Source: Cladocopium goreaui (Eukaryota > Sar > Dinophyceae > Suessiales > Symbiodiniaceae). From it: 64,000 bases of DNA. The notes beneath the pieces were generated by a model. That model had not been told where the DNA came from. It was given only the letters and a program-made list of their open reading frames with translations, and made no database searches. The number at the start of each line of letters is the position of its first letter. Position 1 is the first letter of the stretch. The stretch covers positions 519,001-583,000 of the forward strand of contig CAMXCT020001680.1 of the NCBI GenBank assembly GCA_947184155.2. Reading direction: 5' to 3'. A program made the translations under genes and the position numbers. Positions 1-13,900 of this stretch are shown here, piece after piece.

Positions 1-66
1 AACCACGACCATCCACGCCCAGTGTTCCCTGCCGGACCTCAACCGCGAGTATCCACGCCAAAAGAT

Positions 67-533
67 ATGCCACATAGAGTGCCAGAAGATATGCCAGATA
101 GAATGTTAGAAGATATGCCAGATAGAATGCCAGAAGGTATGCCAGATAGAATGCCAGACAGAATGTCAGCTAGAATGCCAGAAGATATGCCAGATAAAGT
201 GCCAGAATGTTTGCCAGATAGAATGCCAGCAGATTTGCCAGATAATATGCCAGAAGATATGCTAGATAGAATGCCAGATGGGATGCCAGAAGATTTGCCA
301 GATAATATGCCAGAAGATATGCCAGATAGAATGCCAGATGGAATGCCAGAAGATATGCCAGAACATATGCCAGAAGATATGCCAGAAGATATGCCAGAAA
401 ATCTGCCAGAAGATATGCCAGAACATCTGCCAAAAGATATGCCAGGTAGAATGCCAGAAGATATGCCAGATAGAATGCCAGATCGAATGCCAGAAAATAT
501 GTCAGATAGAATGCCAGAAGATTTGCCAGTAAC
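67..533. repeat. 12-bp minisatellite (ATGCCAGAWRRT-like)
   Basis: About 39 degenerate copies of a 12-bp unit, alternating gccagatagaat and gccagaagatat. Because 12 is a multiple of three, several frames on both strands stay open, giving artificial MPDR/MPED or SGIL peptides. I read it as noncoding tandem DNA lying just upstream of a small exon. Confidence 0.85.
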
Positions 534-590
534 AAAATGTATAAATGTCATGGTGGGGATCACACGAAGTAAAGTAATTCCCTTCCTAAG

Positions 591-665
591 CGTCCCTTGA
601 CTGCCGAGCAGGTTGCCTTCAGTACTGCCCACTACAAAGCTGTCCTGAGTCGCCTGCAGGAGTGA
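591..665 (+). CDS. Possible terminal exon of an upstream gene
   Basis: After an AG at 589-590 a 25-codon frame reads RPLTAEQVAFSTAHYKAVLS, then RLQE and a TGA at 663-665. Composition is protein-like and clearly higher in GC than the flanks. If real it is the C-terminal exon of a + strand gene that begins before the window. No family is recognisable. The repeat upstream leaves the acceptor uncertain. Confidence 0.4.
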   Translation, partial: RPLTAEQVAFSTAHYKAVLSRLQE

Positions 666-2607
666 CGCATCCGCTGACAGCGATTATGATAGTTGATGGG
701 TTATGAAACAGGGAGCTATAGCTGGTTTATTGATGTTTATTTATGTTTATCGATGTTCATAATATTGGGATTATGATCACTGTACTATCTGGTTTGATTA
801 ATGTGTCTTGGGGATTATTATACTCATACCACCTGGTTTATTCATGTTTATTAGGGATTATATACATATATATATATATATATGTATGTACATATTACCA
901 CTGACCGAATGGGAATTGCGTGCTCCACCAACCTGCGTAATGGACTCGGTGAAGTTACACTGGAAGCGATCACTGGTTGGTGTTTTCACAGGCTGTTGGA
1001 TGCTAAACAAAGAGACAGATATAGACACGCACATATCTATACATATCTACATCTATTCATATCAGCGTTCATATACATATACAGATACATATATATATAC
1101 ACATATTTCTGCCTCTCTATATGTATATACATAGGCTTGTTTACATGTCTTTCTGTATATAGTAATGTACAATTGTGTATAGTATAGTAGTAAGATACCT
1201 ATCTATACCTGTGTAATATAGTATATAGCAGTGATATAATCACTATACATAGGTATACATATACTATATCACTATTTTTCATCCAAGAACAGAATTACCT
1301 ATTACATATATTTTACACTACAATATAGTGTAATTAGGCCTTCACACTACATATACACATTCATATACAGATAATAAAATATACACATCTATTATTATTC
1401 ACTATACATAAATTATACAAAAATACCTATTATGATATATCTATAGATATAGATGTACATATATATATATAGATATACATATAATATACACAATATATCT
1501 CTCTGGTTATTTAACATAGCCATGGAAGCCATGGCCCATAGAAATAGATGGTTTACCGTTCTTAAAAATGGGTGGATCTTTCCATGTGGCCCAGGCACTG
1601 AACTCTGATGGCTTGGAGATCTCCGCACTGCCGGACTGGGTGTGCCAGGTGGGCCACCAGAAAAAAACGAACGGTGGATTTTAACCAATCAGAATGGTGG
1701 ATATGGTGGCCAAAGGGCCATGAAAAATGGGGATGTGGTGTCTTTCACCAGGTTGAACGGTTTAACCAGCCAAAATTTGGGGATTTCACCAAAATGAATG
1801 CTGAAAGGCAGCAAGAATGGTGGCAAATGATGAACCAATGAATCACGAAAAACTGTTTTGGGGTTTGCTATCATTCACCTGCCAAAGTGTGGATTAAGCA
1901 ATACGAAAAAACAACAAGTGACGTATTTTGCCAACGATTTTTACGGACTTTTTTGGGGTGTCTGAGAACGGAGCTACCAAAATATCCCAAAATGATCATT
2001 TTAATTGGGGGTTTCATGGTGGGAAGCCATGAAACTCTGTACCCGGTTTGAAGACTCCAAAAAATCCAGCCATTCAAACCGATAATTACACCTTGCTGGC
2101 AAAACTGAAGGTTTTTTCCATGACTAGCAACGCAAACTTGAGATTCAAGCACTACTCACAATTTTGCAGCAAGGATATGAATGTGTAGCCAAGAAGGCCG
2201 GGCAAATACCGGAATAATCCGCAATATGCGAAGTTGTGTCACTTTTCCAAGTTTTTTGTTGGAAAAATTGCATTTCAAATATCTTTTCCCCTAAACCACA
2301 CATTTTCACATCTGAAGTCACACAGCACTTGGATTTGTCATCAAATTCGCAGGCCATGTGGAAACGACAACATGATAACCACCAGTATGTGGGTATGTAT
2401 TATAACAGATTCACAATTTTTTGTTTTATAATACCATTAATATCCATTAATTATAATGGAAAAACCCACGTGGATATTGTAAATATAGGTCAATATTGGT
2501 TATTACATAGGTAAATATTATAATATAATATAATATAATATTATGATTTTATAAGATATCCACATGATGTTTCTATAATGCCACCTTTATTGTCACGGCC
2601 CATTTCC
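666..2607. other. Non-coding stretch: AT-rich repeats and one partial family A element
   Basis: No exon could be assigned. It contains (TA)n and ATACATAT tracts around 858-1140 and 1180-1490. From about 1498 to 1585 there is a one-sided family A element. After that the DNA is intron-like, with short repeated words such as gaacggttt and accatg. Confidence 0.5.
1498..1585 (+). mobile_element. Family A element, left part only
   Basis: It starts ctctggttatttaacatagc and continues with the subfamily core (atggcccatagaaatagatgg, cttaaaaatgggtggat). The same core occurs at about 11010, 11190 and 40400. The right TIR is missing. Confidence 0.6.
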
Positions 2608-2611
2608 TGCA

Positions 2612-2716
2612 GGTCGCGGGCTTTGAGAGGTGTGGTGGAGCACCGGTGGGCGGCTGCCCAATGCCTGAAGCGCAAGAGAAGGCGCGGTCGGCGATGGCGG
2701 CCCCGGCAAGAAACGA
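2612..2716 (+). CDS. GC-rich exon-like island, gene unknown
   Basis: The segment follows a pyrimidine stretch and cctgcag acceptor. Two frames are open: one reads VAGFERCGGAPVGGC, the other a basic segment ALRGVVEHRWAAAQC then LKRKRRRGRRWRPRQ. It lies about 2.2 kb upstream of the first recognised helicase exon and could be its N-terminal coding part. The frame is unresolved. Confidence 0.35.
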
Positions 2717-2741
2717 AAGAATCAAGCATGATAAACCATGG

Positions 2742-2819
2742 CAAACTAGGATAAACCATGGCAAACCATGATTCAAACCATGATTCAAACCATGATTCAA
2801 ACCATGATTCAAACCATGT
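2742..2819. repeat. 14-bp tandem repeat (ATTCAAACCATG)
   Basis: Four to five copies of accatgattcaa follow two diverged copies (aaaccatggcaaact / aaaccatggca). Non-coding. Confidence 0.8.
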
Positions 2820-3387
2820 GGGTTTGATTGATTCGCGGCATTAACTTTATATGCTTTGGGAATATGAACCAGCAAAAACCATCGGGTGTTTAATGGGTAT
2901 ATAACCAGAAAAACTTTATTTTTCTTTACGGGAAGTCATCAACAGTGGGATGGACTGGGGTTTTAACGTTGAACCATTCCAACTCTATTGGTACTGGGTC
3001 CAAATTTAGAGCGCCCCTTAGACCCCAGATTTTGGCACTGAAATTTTGACCTGTACCCACAGAAATGGATGGTTTGAGATACTTTAACCCCCAATGTTGA
3101 AACAAGTATGTTTGGTAGTTTTGTTTGGAAGATGGTCATATGGTCATATGGTCATAAGTTTGGTAGCCGGTCAAACTTCCGGTGTGAATGGATATGGGTC
3201 AAACTTAGAAACCTATTGGAGCTGTATTGATGAACCGCTTGGGGTTCCACAGCAACAAACCTGGGGAGATAGCAACACATAGCAACACGAAAACATCATC
3301 AGTTCAAACGGAACATCTACAGGAAGGCACCCTTTTTTGGTGGAGAACCCATTAAAAAAGACATGACAAACATTGAAAGACCACTTG

Positions 3388-3487
3388 CTGGTTGGTGGTT
3401 TGGAACATGAATTCTATTTTTCCATAATATATTAATATATTGATGAACTCATATATTTTTCAAGATGCTTATTGCACCACCAACCGG
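3388..3487. mobile_element. Family B short TIR element
   Basis: The left end is CTGGTTGGTGGTTTGGAAC and the right end is CACCACCAACCGG. The core attctatttttccata..gatgaactcatatatttttcaagatg matches the copy at 40674-40787. Confidence 0.75.
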
Positions 3488-3949
3488 ATATATTATTCAT
3501 GAGATCAGGTATTAATCACTAACAGCACCGCTATGAATCACTATTAATCACTATTAGCCATGGTTTTTTCACCAACCAGTTGGGAAGCACCACTGGTTTC
3601 CTCCGTTTCCTCCAAGATTTCGAGGGCGCCTGACAGGTGGACCGATTCCTACAAACCTTGCCTGAGGTCGGCTGAGAAAAAGGATGGCCTTGGAGGAACC
3701 CAGGAATCGGAACTGGATCATAGATGTTAATCACATTTACGAACCATATTATATACATACATTATATACATAGTATATATATATAATATATATATATATA
3801 TATTATATAATATATAATATAGTATAATATCTATATATGCTCCCGTGTCCCGTGTTCCCACCCCCCCCCCCCCCCCCATGGGATGGGGGGGGGGTATGAT
3901 GCCCCTGGGGGGTATATGACCACCTGATGGTGGACCTGATAATATGATA

Positions 3950-4385
3950 GCATACATACCTACATACATACCTACCTACCTACATACCTACGTACATACA
4001 TACATACATACCATTACATACCTTACCTTACATTACCTTACCTTACCTTAATTACTTACCTTACTTCCATACATACATACATACATACATACATACATAA
4101 TACATACTACTACATACATACATACATACATACATACTACTACATACTACATACATACCTAACATAAAACCCTTACCTACATACCGACTACCTTCCCCAC
4201 ATACAGACAATTAACCTTACCTTACCTACCTTAACCGTACCGATTAACCTTACCGTACCTTACATTCCATACAATAAACATACTACTCATACATACACAT
4301 CATACAACAAACATACAGACATATCATACATAACATACATACATACTACAAATTACACATACATACATAACTACATACATACATA
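3950..4385. repeat. CATA/TACC/TTACC microsatellite tract
   Basis: Degenerate tetramer and pentamer repeats (catacata, ctacctac, ttaccttacc) run for over 400 bp. Open frames here are low complexity. Confidence 0.85.
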
Positions 4386-4448
4386 CCAACATCCAACATA
4401 CCAAATCCCCCATAACCCAAAACCAACATCCCAAACACCCCCACCACA

Positions 4449-4575
4449 CAGGCCCACAGGGGGGGGGGGGACCAGAAGAACCATAACCACCACCAGGCCA
4501 CAGGGGGGGGGGGGCCCAGAAGAACCAGACGATACTGTCCACCCATACCCATTGGTGGGGGGGGGGAGGGGGGGT
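4449..4575. repeat. Repeated G-runs with shared ccagaagaacca spacer
   Basis: Three poly-G runs of at least 9-13 bases are separated by near-duplicate spacers (caggcccacag-G-run-accagaagaacca, then caggccacag-G-run-cccagaagaacca). This could form G-quadruplex structures. It is low complexity and also a likely site of assembly error. Confidence 0.6.
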
Positions 4576-4589
4576 GGCCAACGCTGCAC

Positions 4590-4713
4590 CATATATAGTA
4601 TATATAGTATATATAATATAGTATAATATCTATATTCTATATATATAGTATATATAATATATATAATATAATATAGCGTATATAATATATATAATATATA
4701 ATATATAATATAT

Positions 4714-4744
<31 letters not shown>

Positions 4745-4790
4745 ATATATAATATAATATATATATATACACACAGTATATAACAGTATA
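4590..4790. repeat. TATA/TATAATA tract
   Basis: About 200 bp of tatatagtatataata-type repeats, non-coding, in an intron or intergenic stretch. Confidence 0.8.
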
Positions 4791-4938
4791 TAGCCCAACT
4801 ATTTATTGGATAACCCCACGAATCAAGGACTTAGTCACTAGGGTTATCAACCACTGAACTGATCTGTGGGATGATCTTTCAAGTATTGGTATGAAGATTT
4901 CATGGGCGGTTCATAGCTGGGACCTGAGTTGAAGCCAG

Positions 4939-4965
4939 GCGGCGGCCGTGCTGCCCTACCAGAAG
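4939..4965 (+). CDS. Helicase exon: Q-motif region (AAAVLPYQK)
   Basis: It follows gccag and ends before a GC donor (gcagtg). AAAVLPYQK joins in frame to [12 protein letters not shown] of the next exon, matching the 'LxPFQxxGvxF' start of the SMARCAL1-type ATPase core. It is the first helicase exon I can support; the N-terminus lies upstream and is unassigned. Confidence 0.7.
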
Positions 4966-7900
4966 GCAGTGGCAAAGTCTCGGAGTTTTCACCAGTTTTT
5001 TCAGAATTTTCAAGGCCTTGTTGCCCCGAAACCTTGAAGAAGTTGACGATTTTGGGTAGTCCATGGTGGTGTTCCAGTTTTGCGGTGAGCAACACTTTTT
5101 GTGGGCGATTGAACCTGTTTTTGATACCCTCAACAGTTTTTTCACACATGTTCGGTTGATTGTTAAGCATGTGTTTAAAGCTTTTTCTCTTTCCAATCAG
5201 GAACACCTTTTTGGATCCTCTGAAACATTTTTTTTCATACCAAGCTGGCTGTGTTGGAACATGGGCTATACCGTCTATACCCACAATTTAAGACAATTTT
5301 AATGGGGAAAATTATGATGAACCATCCAATTTTAGGCAGGTAAACCACTCTGAAAATTCAGACACTCCATCTCTTCAAATCCCACAAGTTTGATGGTCAA
5401 ACCGACCAATTTTTGTTGATTAACAACTCGTTTTGTTGGGAAAACGACATTTACTGTTAGTGAAATCATCATAAAAACCAACCACTAAAATTGCCGGTGA
5501 AATCATCCTTAAATTTTCTTGGTGAAAAATCACCATTTCAGGGTTGCTGAAAAACTGACCACGAAAACCTCGTTGAACTCGTCATGTTCATTGCTTTACC
5601 TCCGAGTTTTCCTGACAGGAGAGCTTGGTCTTCGGCCTGCATCGAGCTGGTCGCGTCTTGCTTGGAGATGAGATGGGCTTGGGGAAGACGCTACAGGTGC
5701 CCTGGCTGGGCCTCGGGGTGGGGCTGGACCTGTGGGGATCACTGGAAGATTTCGATGCTTTTTAAACATGGGAAATTTTCAGCCAGAAACTCTGATTGGT
5801 GGATGATTAAAAATATACTGAGCACATTTTGGTTAAGTCATGGTGATAAATCACCATCAAACGCAGCGATTTTTCATCAATTGGGGTACACAATGGGATG
5901 TTTGATGGCAAATAGTCTGGATAAACTGTAACGAGCTCACGAAAAGCGATTTCATTCTAATTTAGAACGCAAATGATGATTAGGATGGGGGAAAACTCTG
6001 CTAGAGTAGCCGAACTTGTCAGGTTGGTGAATTATCTTAATTGATCCGGATGGGTTCAGGTTAGAGCCTCAATATTGTTGCAGAATGTCTGTTTTCTTGC
6101 ATTCTCTTCACATGAGTTCTCCAACAATAGCAAGAATGCGTATCAATATCCAAAACCAACCACACATTGATCATTTTCCACTACCCTCTGGTAATTTAAC
6201 ATAACTATGGGAAATCACAATTTTTCATGGGAAAATCCACTATAAATGGCCATGTTCAATAGCTACGTTAAATTACCAGAGGGTACAATGTTCAATTCCC
6301 AGAGAATACCGTCTGAGTATGGGTCAGTCGTGGTCAAGTCATCTGGAAGGCGCCGCTGGATGGCATACCATTTGGTCCATTTGATGAGCACGATGTGTTC
6401 GGTTTCAAATAATGTTATATCTATTAATGAATCCATATTATTACATAATGTTATAGCTTTATGATATCTATATTAAATCTATGTGGTATCATGTTGTATC
6501 TATATATATAATATGTTATATATATATATATCTAATATAAGCTAATATATATAACACATATTTCATCCAAACCTGTGATGAGAATCCCAGTGCTTCACCC
6601 GAACAGTGATCCCGCGCGCGGCAAGGCACTGCTGTTGGCCGCTCAGTTTAAGGCGCCGATGGGACGCCTTGGGGACGCTGATGTTCCACACGGGACCAAA
6701 GGAGATCCAAAGCAAAAAAACACAGTGGAAATTAATCTGGACATATCATAATATATCATATATCATGATTATATCATGATTATATCATGTAGATATCATC
6801 ATATAGATATGCCATATATCATATATATATACATATATCATCTACATGCCTTTATGTGATCTTTAGCCACATGTGTTTCACATTCTACGCTTAACTTAAC
6901 TGGCTTTAGGACGAATGGCCCCTATTGGTGGTGGCGCCCTCATCCTTGCGCTTCGTGTGGCGGGACCAGGACGTTCCGGAAGCAGTTTGGGCTGGTTGGG
7001 CTGGTCGGGAAAGGGGTAAGAGTCTGAGATCTTCAAAATTGGGGTTTCGAGTTTAGGTGATGGGGCCTAGGTCCTGGATTTACCTTCTGCTCAGCTTCAA
7101 ATTTCGGAAATGCACAGACTGCACAGACGCTTGCTCGACTTGTGCACATTTGTGCACCCTTCGCATCCAAGTATAGTCTAGTATAGTATCGTATCGTATC
7201 GTATAGTATAGTAACAGTATAGTAACTATAATATAGATATATACTATACCATAAAGATCTACATTCTGTATAGTATATATCTACTCGTCGCAGCATATGG
7301 AGAGATGTGGAGAGTATCAGCCACCAGGCAGCACAGTGGCTACCCCACTGGGTTGGTGAAAACGGGCAAGACGTGCACGTTGTGAGGCCGTGAACTTCGT
7401 GGGAAACTTCACTTGGTCCACAGGTGGCATAATGTGCATGGACACAAGTACACTTGTATGGCAAGTGTGTGTGTGTGTATCTATATTAATATATGGGTAT
7501 ATATATATATATACATACATTTTGGATTATTTGAAGTCAATTGGTCATTTGAAGAAGAAACCAAGACAACTTCAGAATCTTTTTGAAGCACTGGCTGCCA
7601 GTGAAGCTGATCAGCTGATCCATTGCGGATCAATGTGGCCCATCCCCAAAGCGTGTAACACGACAGGAATAGCAAGGACAAGGTGCAGAAGTCGGCGAAG
7701 ATCGTAGCGACTTCCCCAAATGTGGAAGTGGGAGATGCGGTGTGAGACGCGGCTGCGGGTGGAAAAGGACCATGGTCATTTCATATAAGTTCTAATTCCA
7801 GGTTTTTCAGTGAATTCTTAGGTGATGGTGATGGAATTATGAGCTTTGACCACAAAAAAAAATAGGGATAGAGCCAGATCAGTCTGAAAAGAGAACTCGC

Positions 7901-10900
7901 CCAGTTGGGCCCAAAATTTGGAGCCCAGCCCAGCCCGACATTGTTTTCGGTTGGTTCTTGGAGGCACTTGGTGTCCAAAGCATCCCGTTGCCCCGTTGCT
8001 ATCTGGGTTCCCTGAGGTGGTCACCTATGATCTGCTGCGACGCTCTGAGAGCTTGCGACGCCGACCTTCGGATGGTTCCTTGCACTGCACTTGGGGGATG
8101 TTGGGGAGGACAAGTTTGGCCAATTTCGGAGGAGAAACATATGGGGTTCTCACGGGGTACCTGAACATGGTGAGATATACCACATTTTCATGACAATATT
8201 GAAAATTGTTTCATTGCAAGAAATGATGAACGGCAATCATTTTTTTGGGGACATTATTTTTGGACCAACCTAACGATGAAAGTTCTATCAACTGAACTTG
8301 GGGTTTAAGGTTTAGCCAATAAACTAATAAAACTTGTGATTTTGACCGATAATAATGGAGGGTTTCGTACCATCAAACTGAGGTTTGGACCAATAGCGAT
8401 TTCAATCAACAAATCTTGTGGGGCTGAAGGAATACACATGGCATTCTCAACCAATCACAGGTCTTACACACTAGAGGTTTTAACCAACACTTCAGCGTCA
8501 AATTGATTTCAAAGGACAACAGGGGGAATTTGCAATGTCTTGCAGGTTTCAACTAGTCAAACAGAGGGTCATGGTTTAACCAAAAGGGAGATGTCACCAG
8601 CAGACATAGGGATATAGCCAGAGTCTGGATTGCTGGAGCAACATCAGGTTGGTGACTGTTGGTGGAAGCCTGGACATTTTTGTGGGTTGTAATGGAGTTG
8701 AATGGAGTTCAACTGGACTGAAGTTGAATAGCTTGGATGGACTACCCTCTGGTGAATTCACAGTTTTGTGAAGGAACGTGATCACTTTAGATCCATTTGG
8801 ATCGTTTATTCGCCATATTTGATGGATCTAAATGGATATGCCCCAGAATTTAGATCCAAATTTCGCTATTTAGACCTAGGATGTTTTTCCATTTGCCATG
8901 ACAAAAAATCAGGACGTGGCTACCTGGTGGTGATCGTGGATGAGTCCCAGAGCATCAAGGCTTTCCCAGAGCAGTCTGAAGATTAAGCCGTTTAAGGCTT
9001 AAGATAGCAATATGTACATACGGTATATATATATATATATATTGGTATAGTAAGTATAGTAGTCATCGTTTCAGTCGTTTAACACAATGGGTGTTTGGTG
9101 TTTCTCAAAAAGGAGGTAGCCATGGCTCAGTAATTCACCATGAAACATGGTGATTTTCGGATAGCTCCAGGAATCGTCCTCCCAAAGGACCAAGGTCGTG
9201 GTGCGGAGACTCAGCTCAGAAGCAGCGTTTTTTTTCTTCGGATTTGACCATGAAACAGCGATTAGACCATTGATGTAGCCAGCAAACATAGGATGGCGAG
9301 AATCGAACATGATGGGTATGCGTTCTCTTTTGAGTAACCAAGAGTGGATGGTACAGTTTTAAAGATCAATAAACTTGGTGGTGACTGGAATCGTAGCGAC
9401 TGGGGATCACTCAAGCCAAACTTCAAACTTCAATAACGCAGTACAGATGTTGGTAATTTTCCAAAGCAGTTACACCATGCAATTTCCTGCGGGTACCAGA
9501 ATTCTACCCATCAGCTGATCCATACAGATGATCCACAGTTACATCACCTGCCTAGGTGGGCGTCTGCAAGGCTGCGCGACGGGTGCTGCTACTCAGCCCG
9601 GGTCCTAGAGTTTCCGAGGGTCCAGTAGGTGGCAACGTTGCAAAGCTGCTGAACTCAACAAAGAGATTTTGCCAACAAGAATGGGGAAAACAAGACAGAA
9701 ATCATAGTGGTCTGGGGCTTTTTCTCAATCATGTGGTGCTGAAGTATGTACTGAAGTGTTTTTTTTGGGATAAATATTTTTTTTGAGGCTATCCATTTGA
9801 ACATACTTGACCTATTGCTCTTCCAGCTGATGGCTAAGGTGGTACACCTGCAGTGAACCGTGCCTGCGAGTTGTACACACAGTTGGAGGCTTATGGATGT
9901 CGTGGGAGGGGATGAATCCTCTGGCGCTGAAAACCCAGTGGAGCATTTCAAGAGCCCAAGGCAAAGCACCACTGTTGTTGATGGAAGAAGGCCCTTACGA
10001 ATGCTGTACCTATTGCGACCTGATGTCCCCATAATTTTTAAGGGACATGGTGACATGGTCGTAATTTTCTCCGTTACAAATGCAAGATCTATCATATCTA
10101 TCTGTCATCTCCTCAGATTCTTGACTTATGTTTCCAAATCCAAGATTTTCTAACCTGAATGGGATCTGTTTGGGTCACTGAGACCCAGGGACCACAGATT
10201 TTGGGCATGTAGAATGCAGTAGACCATCCCATCACTTTCGGGTACTCCATGACATTGACCCGCAAAAAATCATCCAAAAAATCAGTGGGCTTTGTGAAAT
10301 TTACATAGCAATGCCCCCCTATGATCCCTATGTTTGATGGCAACAACCATGGTTTCATCAACATTTTCCCTTACAGAACCCATTGAAAAGCCAAAACACG
10401 CCCCATTGATACGGATGGTGCACGCGTTAGCCGCATCGGGGCAGGCGCTGCTTCCCTCTGAAATGCCCAGCTTCGTGAAGTTTGCCGAGAGATATAGCTA
10501 CAAGCAGCTGGGGGTCCCAAGAAATTGAGAACTGAAAGCTATGGCACCAGAAATAGCAGACAGGTTGCTATTGAGTTGGACCTGGGAATAGTCAAAGTCC
10601 ACCTTTGGGACATGTGTCTGTCATGGAGATATTGGGAGACTGGAGACTGGGTACCCATGGAAATCCGGGGATCATTTTTCCATTCAACATTCAGTGACAT
10701 ACCAGATTTGAGGGCATTTCAGGGCATTTATTCAATGTGATTCACATCATTAAACCTCCATAAATCCATCGAAATCCAGAACTCTCAGCCTTTTTTTTGA
10801 TGAACAAAAGACCTTAGGAGATTTCCCGTTGACCTCAGGCCGGCGCCCCGCCCCCATGGCGCCAGGACGGTGTATTTCACGGGCCATCCCACGGTGAAGT

Positions 10901-13900
10901 GGAACGGGCTGCAGCGGAGTGGCGAATTGAACTGTCCGGAGCACTCAGCGGCTGTGGCTCAGCGGTGGTGTTCCGGGCCAGGTTTATGGATCCTATGACT
11001 AACATTGCCATGGTATAGATGGCCCATAGAAATAGATGGTTTGGTTGCATAAAGTGTAGATAAATGCCATTGATCACAGAAAAAATGTATCATTGATAAT
11101 CAGAGAGTTGTTAGAGGTTTCCAACAAGTGTAGATATCAACGTGTACCCTCTGGTTATGACTAACAGTTTGCCATGGTTAAGCCATGGCCCATAGAAATA
11201 GATGGTTTATCTATTGAAAATGGGTGGATTTTCCATTTCATATATGGATAATAATCCTTCCCAACTGACTTTCATATTTTTCAGAGGGGTTGAAACCACC
11301 AACCAGTTATACCAGTATTACCAGTTATATATAGTTATGTGAATTATTCAATCATGTCGAATTATCGCATGGAAACAACACAACTATGATGGCTATATGG
11401 TTTAGTGTTATTTTATAGTTGTCAAACTAATAACTATGATATTATAGTTATATACTTTCAATCTTTTGGTAAAGTCATACAGTGGCAATAGATTGTATAT
11501 AACTAACTGCATAATTACAGTCATCCTTGAGAAGATAATTCTTTTACATTTTTGAAAGTCCTCACTAAAATGGGAATACTTTTGAAACTATTATATTGAG
11601 GATCTTTATATATTATTATATTATATTATATTATATTATATTAATTATATTATATTATATTATATATTATAAATTATATATTATATATTATATATTATAT
11701 ATTATATATTATATAAACTATATATTATATATTATATTATATATATATTATATTATATATACTATATATATATTATATATATATAATATATATATATATA
11801 TAATATAATATATATATATATTATATAATATATATATATATTATATATATATAATATATATAGTATATATATTATATATTATATATATTATATATATAAT
11901 ATATAATATATATATATTATATATATAATATATAATATATATATATATTATATATAATATATATATATTATATATAATATATATATATTATGATATGTAT
12001 GCTATAAATTTACTTTACTCAAATATTATATAAGATTATGGCATCGACCTCTCTCTTTGATTCTTTTCGATGGTGTATTGAGCATGAGGAATTTCTCCTG
12101 CGCTGTTGGGTTACGGAGGGTAGTCCAACAGCTGGACATTGCTCGTTGCTCGACTACAGCTTGGTGGGTTGGATTCATATCCTCATCCCGGTGTTTCCCT
12201 GCCTGCGTGTCTGCCTGCTTGTTTGCCCCTCTGTATCGGTTTTAAATAGATAAATATATACGTGTATACATATACACATATATATATATATATTGATACG
12301 TATATATTAGGAATACTGCAATCAGTTAAATGTACGAATCTTCGGCTAGATCCTCATCATTCAAAATTCACTATGGCAGTCAGTGTAGTACACTGGCCAT
12401 GTCAGCAGCCGTCACAGGTCTCCTTGGATCTGTCATGATCCGGCGCCTCAAGAAGGATGTGCTCCAGCAGTCGGTCGACCCAGAACCGGTTGTTGAAACG
12501 ATGGTTGAAACGGAGGTGAAGGTCGCGGAGGGATGATAGATGAGGATAGTAGATAGTCTATGTTCAAGAAATGTTGCTTGGAAAAAAATAAACTGGGAGA
12601 TAGACCAAAAGCCAACGGAAGCAAGAAAAGATGGTTTCGTTCCATTTTTTGATGGATGATGTTCTTTGATGTTCTTTGGTCGAGATGTCATTTCGAGAAA
12701 CCTGGCTCTTGGGCTTCACCAATGGGTGGTTCGGCACGAGGCTCCCTCCCAAGCGCCGCATGAAAGTGCCTCTGGATCCCGAGAAGATGAATCAGGATGG
12801 AGAAAACCAATCCATTTTACAAACGGCACAATGGATCCAATTCTGTTGGTTTATATGATGTCTGCGTATACACATACCCTCCAGTAAACTAACATGGCTA
12901 TGGAAAATCACTATTTTTAATGGGTAAATCCACTATAAATGGCCATTTTCACCAGAGTGTAATATCGATTTGTGGTGGTTTGTATCTTGAGTTTTGTTGC
13001 TGTGGAAAAAAAAACGCAGTTTTGTTGGTCGAGACCGTGTAAGAAAATCCAAGCGACAGATGGACTTGCCAATCTGTGTCACACATATGCACAATTTGTA
13101 TCTATCATTTTTGGTGCACCTAATTTTACAAAATCCAAACGGAGACCTGCCAGGAAATCTTGCGAGAAGTTGAGAGGTTGGGAGTTGGCGTGACCGGTGG
13201 CCCTATACATATCTAAGATAATAGCTTTTCAAATCTACTGACATAGAAGATAGTAACAGCCGATTAAATCTAATTGATAGAAGATAATAACTATTTTAAT
13301 CATGTTTAATCATTGAAATGGCTGTCTTGTGGCTAATGATCAGCCATTTTCAGACACGCCGAAGGAGTTATGGTGAAGTTATGGTGGCCTGTTGGCCAGT
13401 AATATACTGAATAAACAGACTTATATCCCATTGTCCCATGATATTCAATGATTAAATCCCATATATATATATATATATATATGGGTATGGATCAATACCT
13501 ATACATACCATTTTTAGGGGGATGAACATCCATTTACCAGCTATTTTGATGTTCACCAGGGGTACAAGGTTTTAACACACTGCCATATATATATATATAT
13601 CCCATTGTCAGTGGCGGGAGTTCCCATGTCAGTTGCTAGTGGTGGGATTTTCCATCCCTCTTGTTGATGGTTGTTATCCCAGCATTGGTAGTTTCGATCC
13701 AGAACGAGGCAGACCAAAGAAATGGGCTCCGTGGACTTCAGTAAGGACGGTCCTCTGTGTGATGTTGAACCAACAGTGGTGGGTTTTATTTGACATGTTA
13801 TACTGCTTGGTGGTTTCAAACATGAATTTTATTTTCCATATATGGGATTAATCATCCCAACTGACGAAGTCATATTTTTCAGAGGGGTAGGTATACCACC

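Larger units (their letters stand above)
2820..4938. other. Non-coding stretch before first helicase exon
   Basis: No exon assigned. It holds a family B element (3388-3487), TA-rich DNA at 3755-3840, C- and G-runs facing each other at 3859-3893, a TACA/TTACC-rich tract (about 3950-4385), duplicated G-runs (4449-4575) and a long TA tract (4590-4790). Confidence 0.5.

Noticed and set aside
22..600. 192-codon + frame of MPDR/MPED repeats and 197-codon minus-strand frame
   Set aside because: The 12-bp unit keeps all frames open; no non-repetitive domain and no splice context, so treated as minisatellite.
4324..4772. Pro/Gly- and Tyr-rich minus-strand frames
   Set aside because: They come from G-runs and TA repeats.
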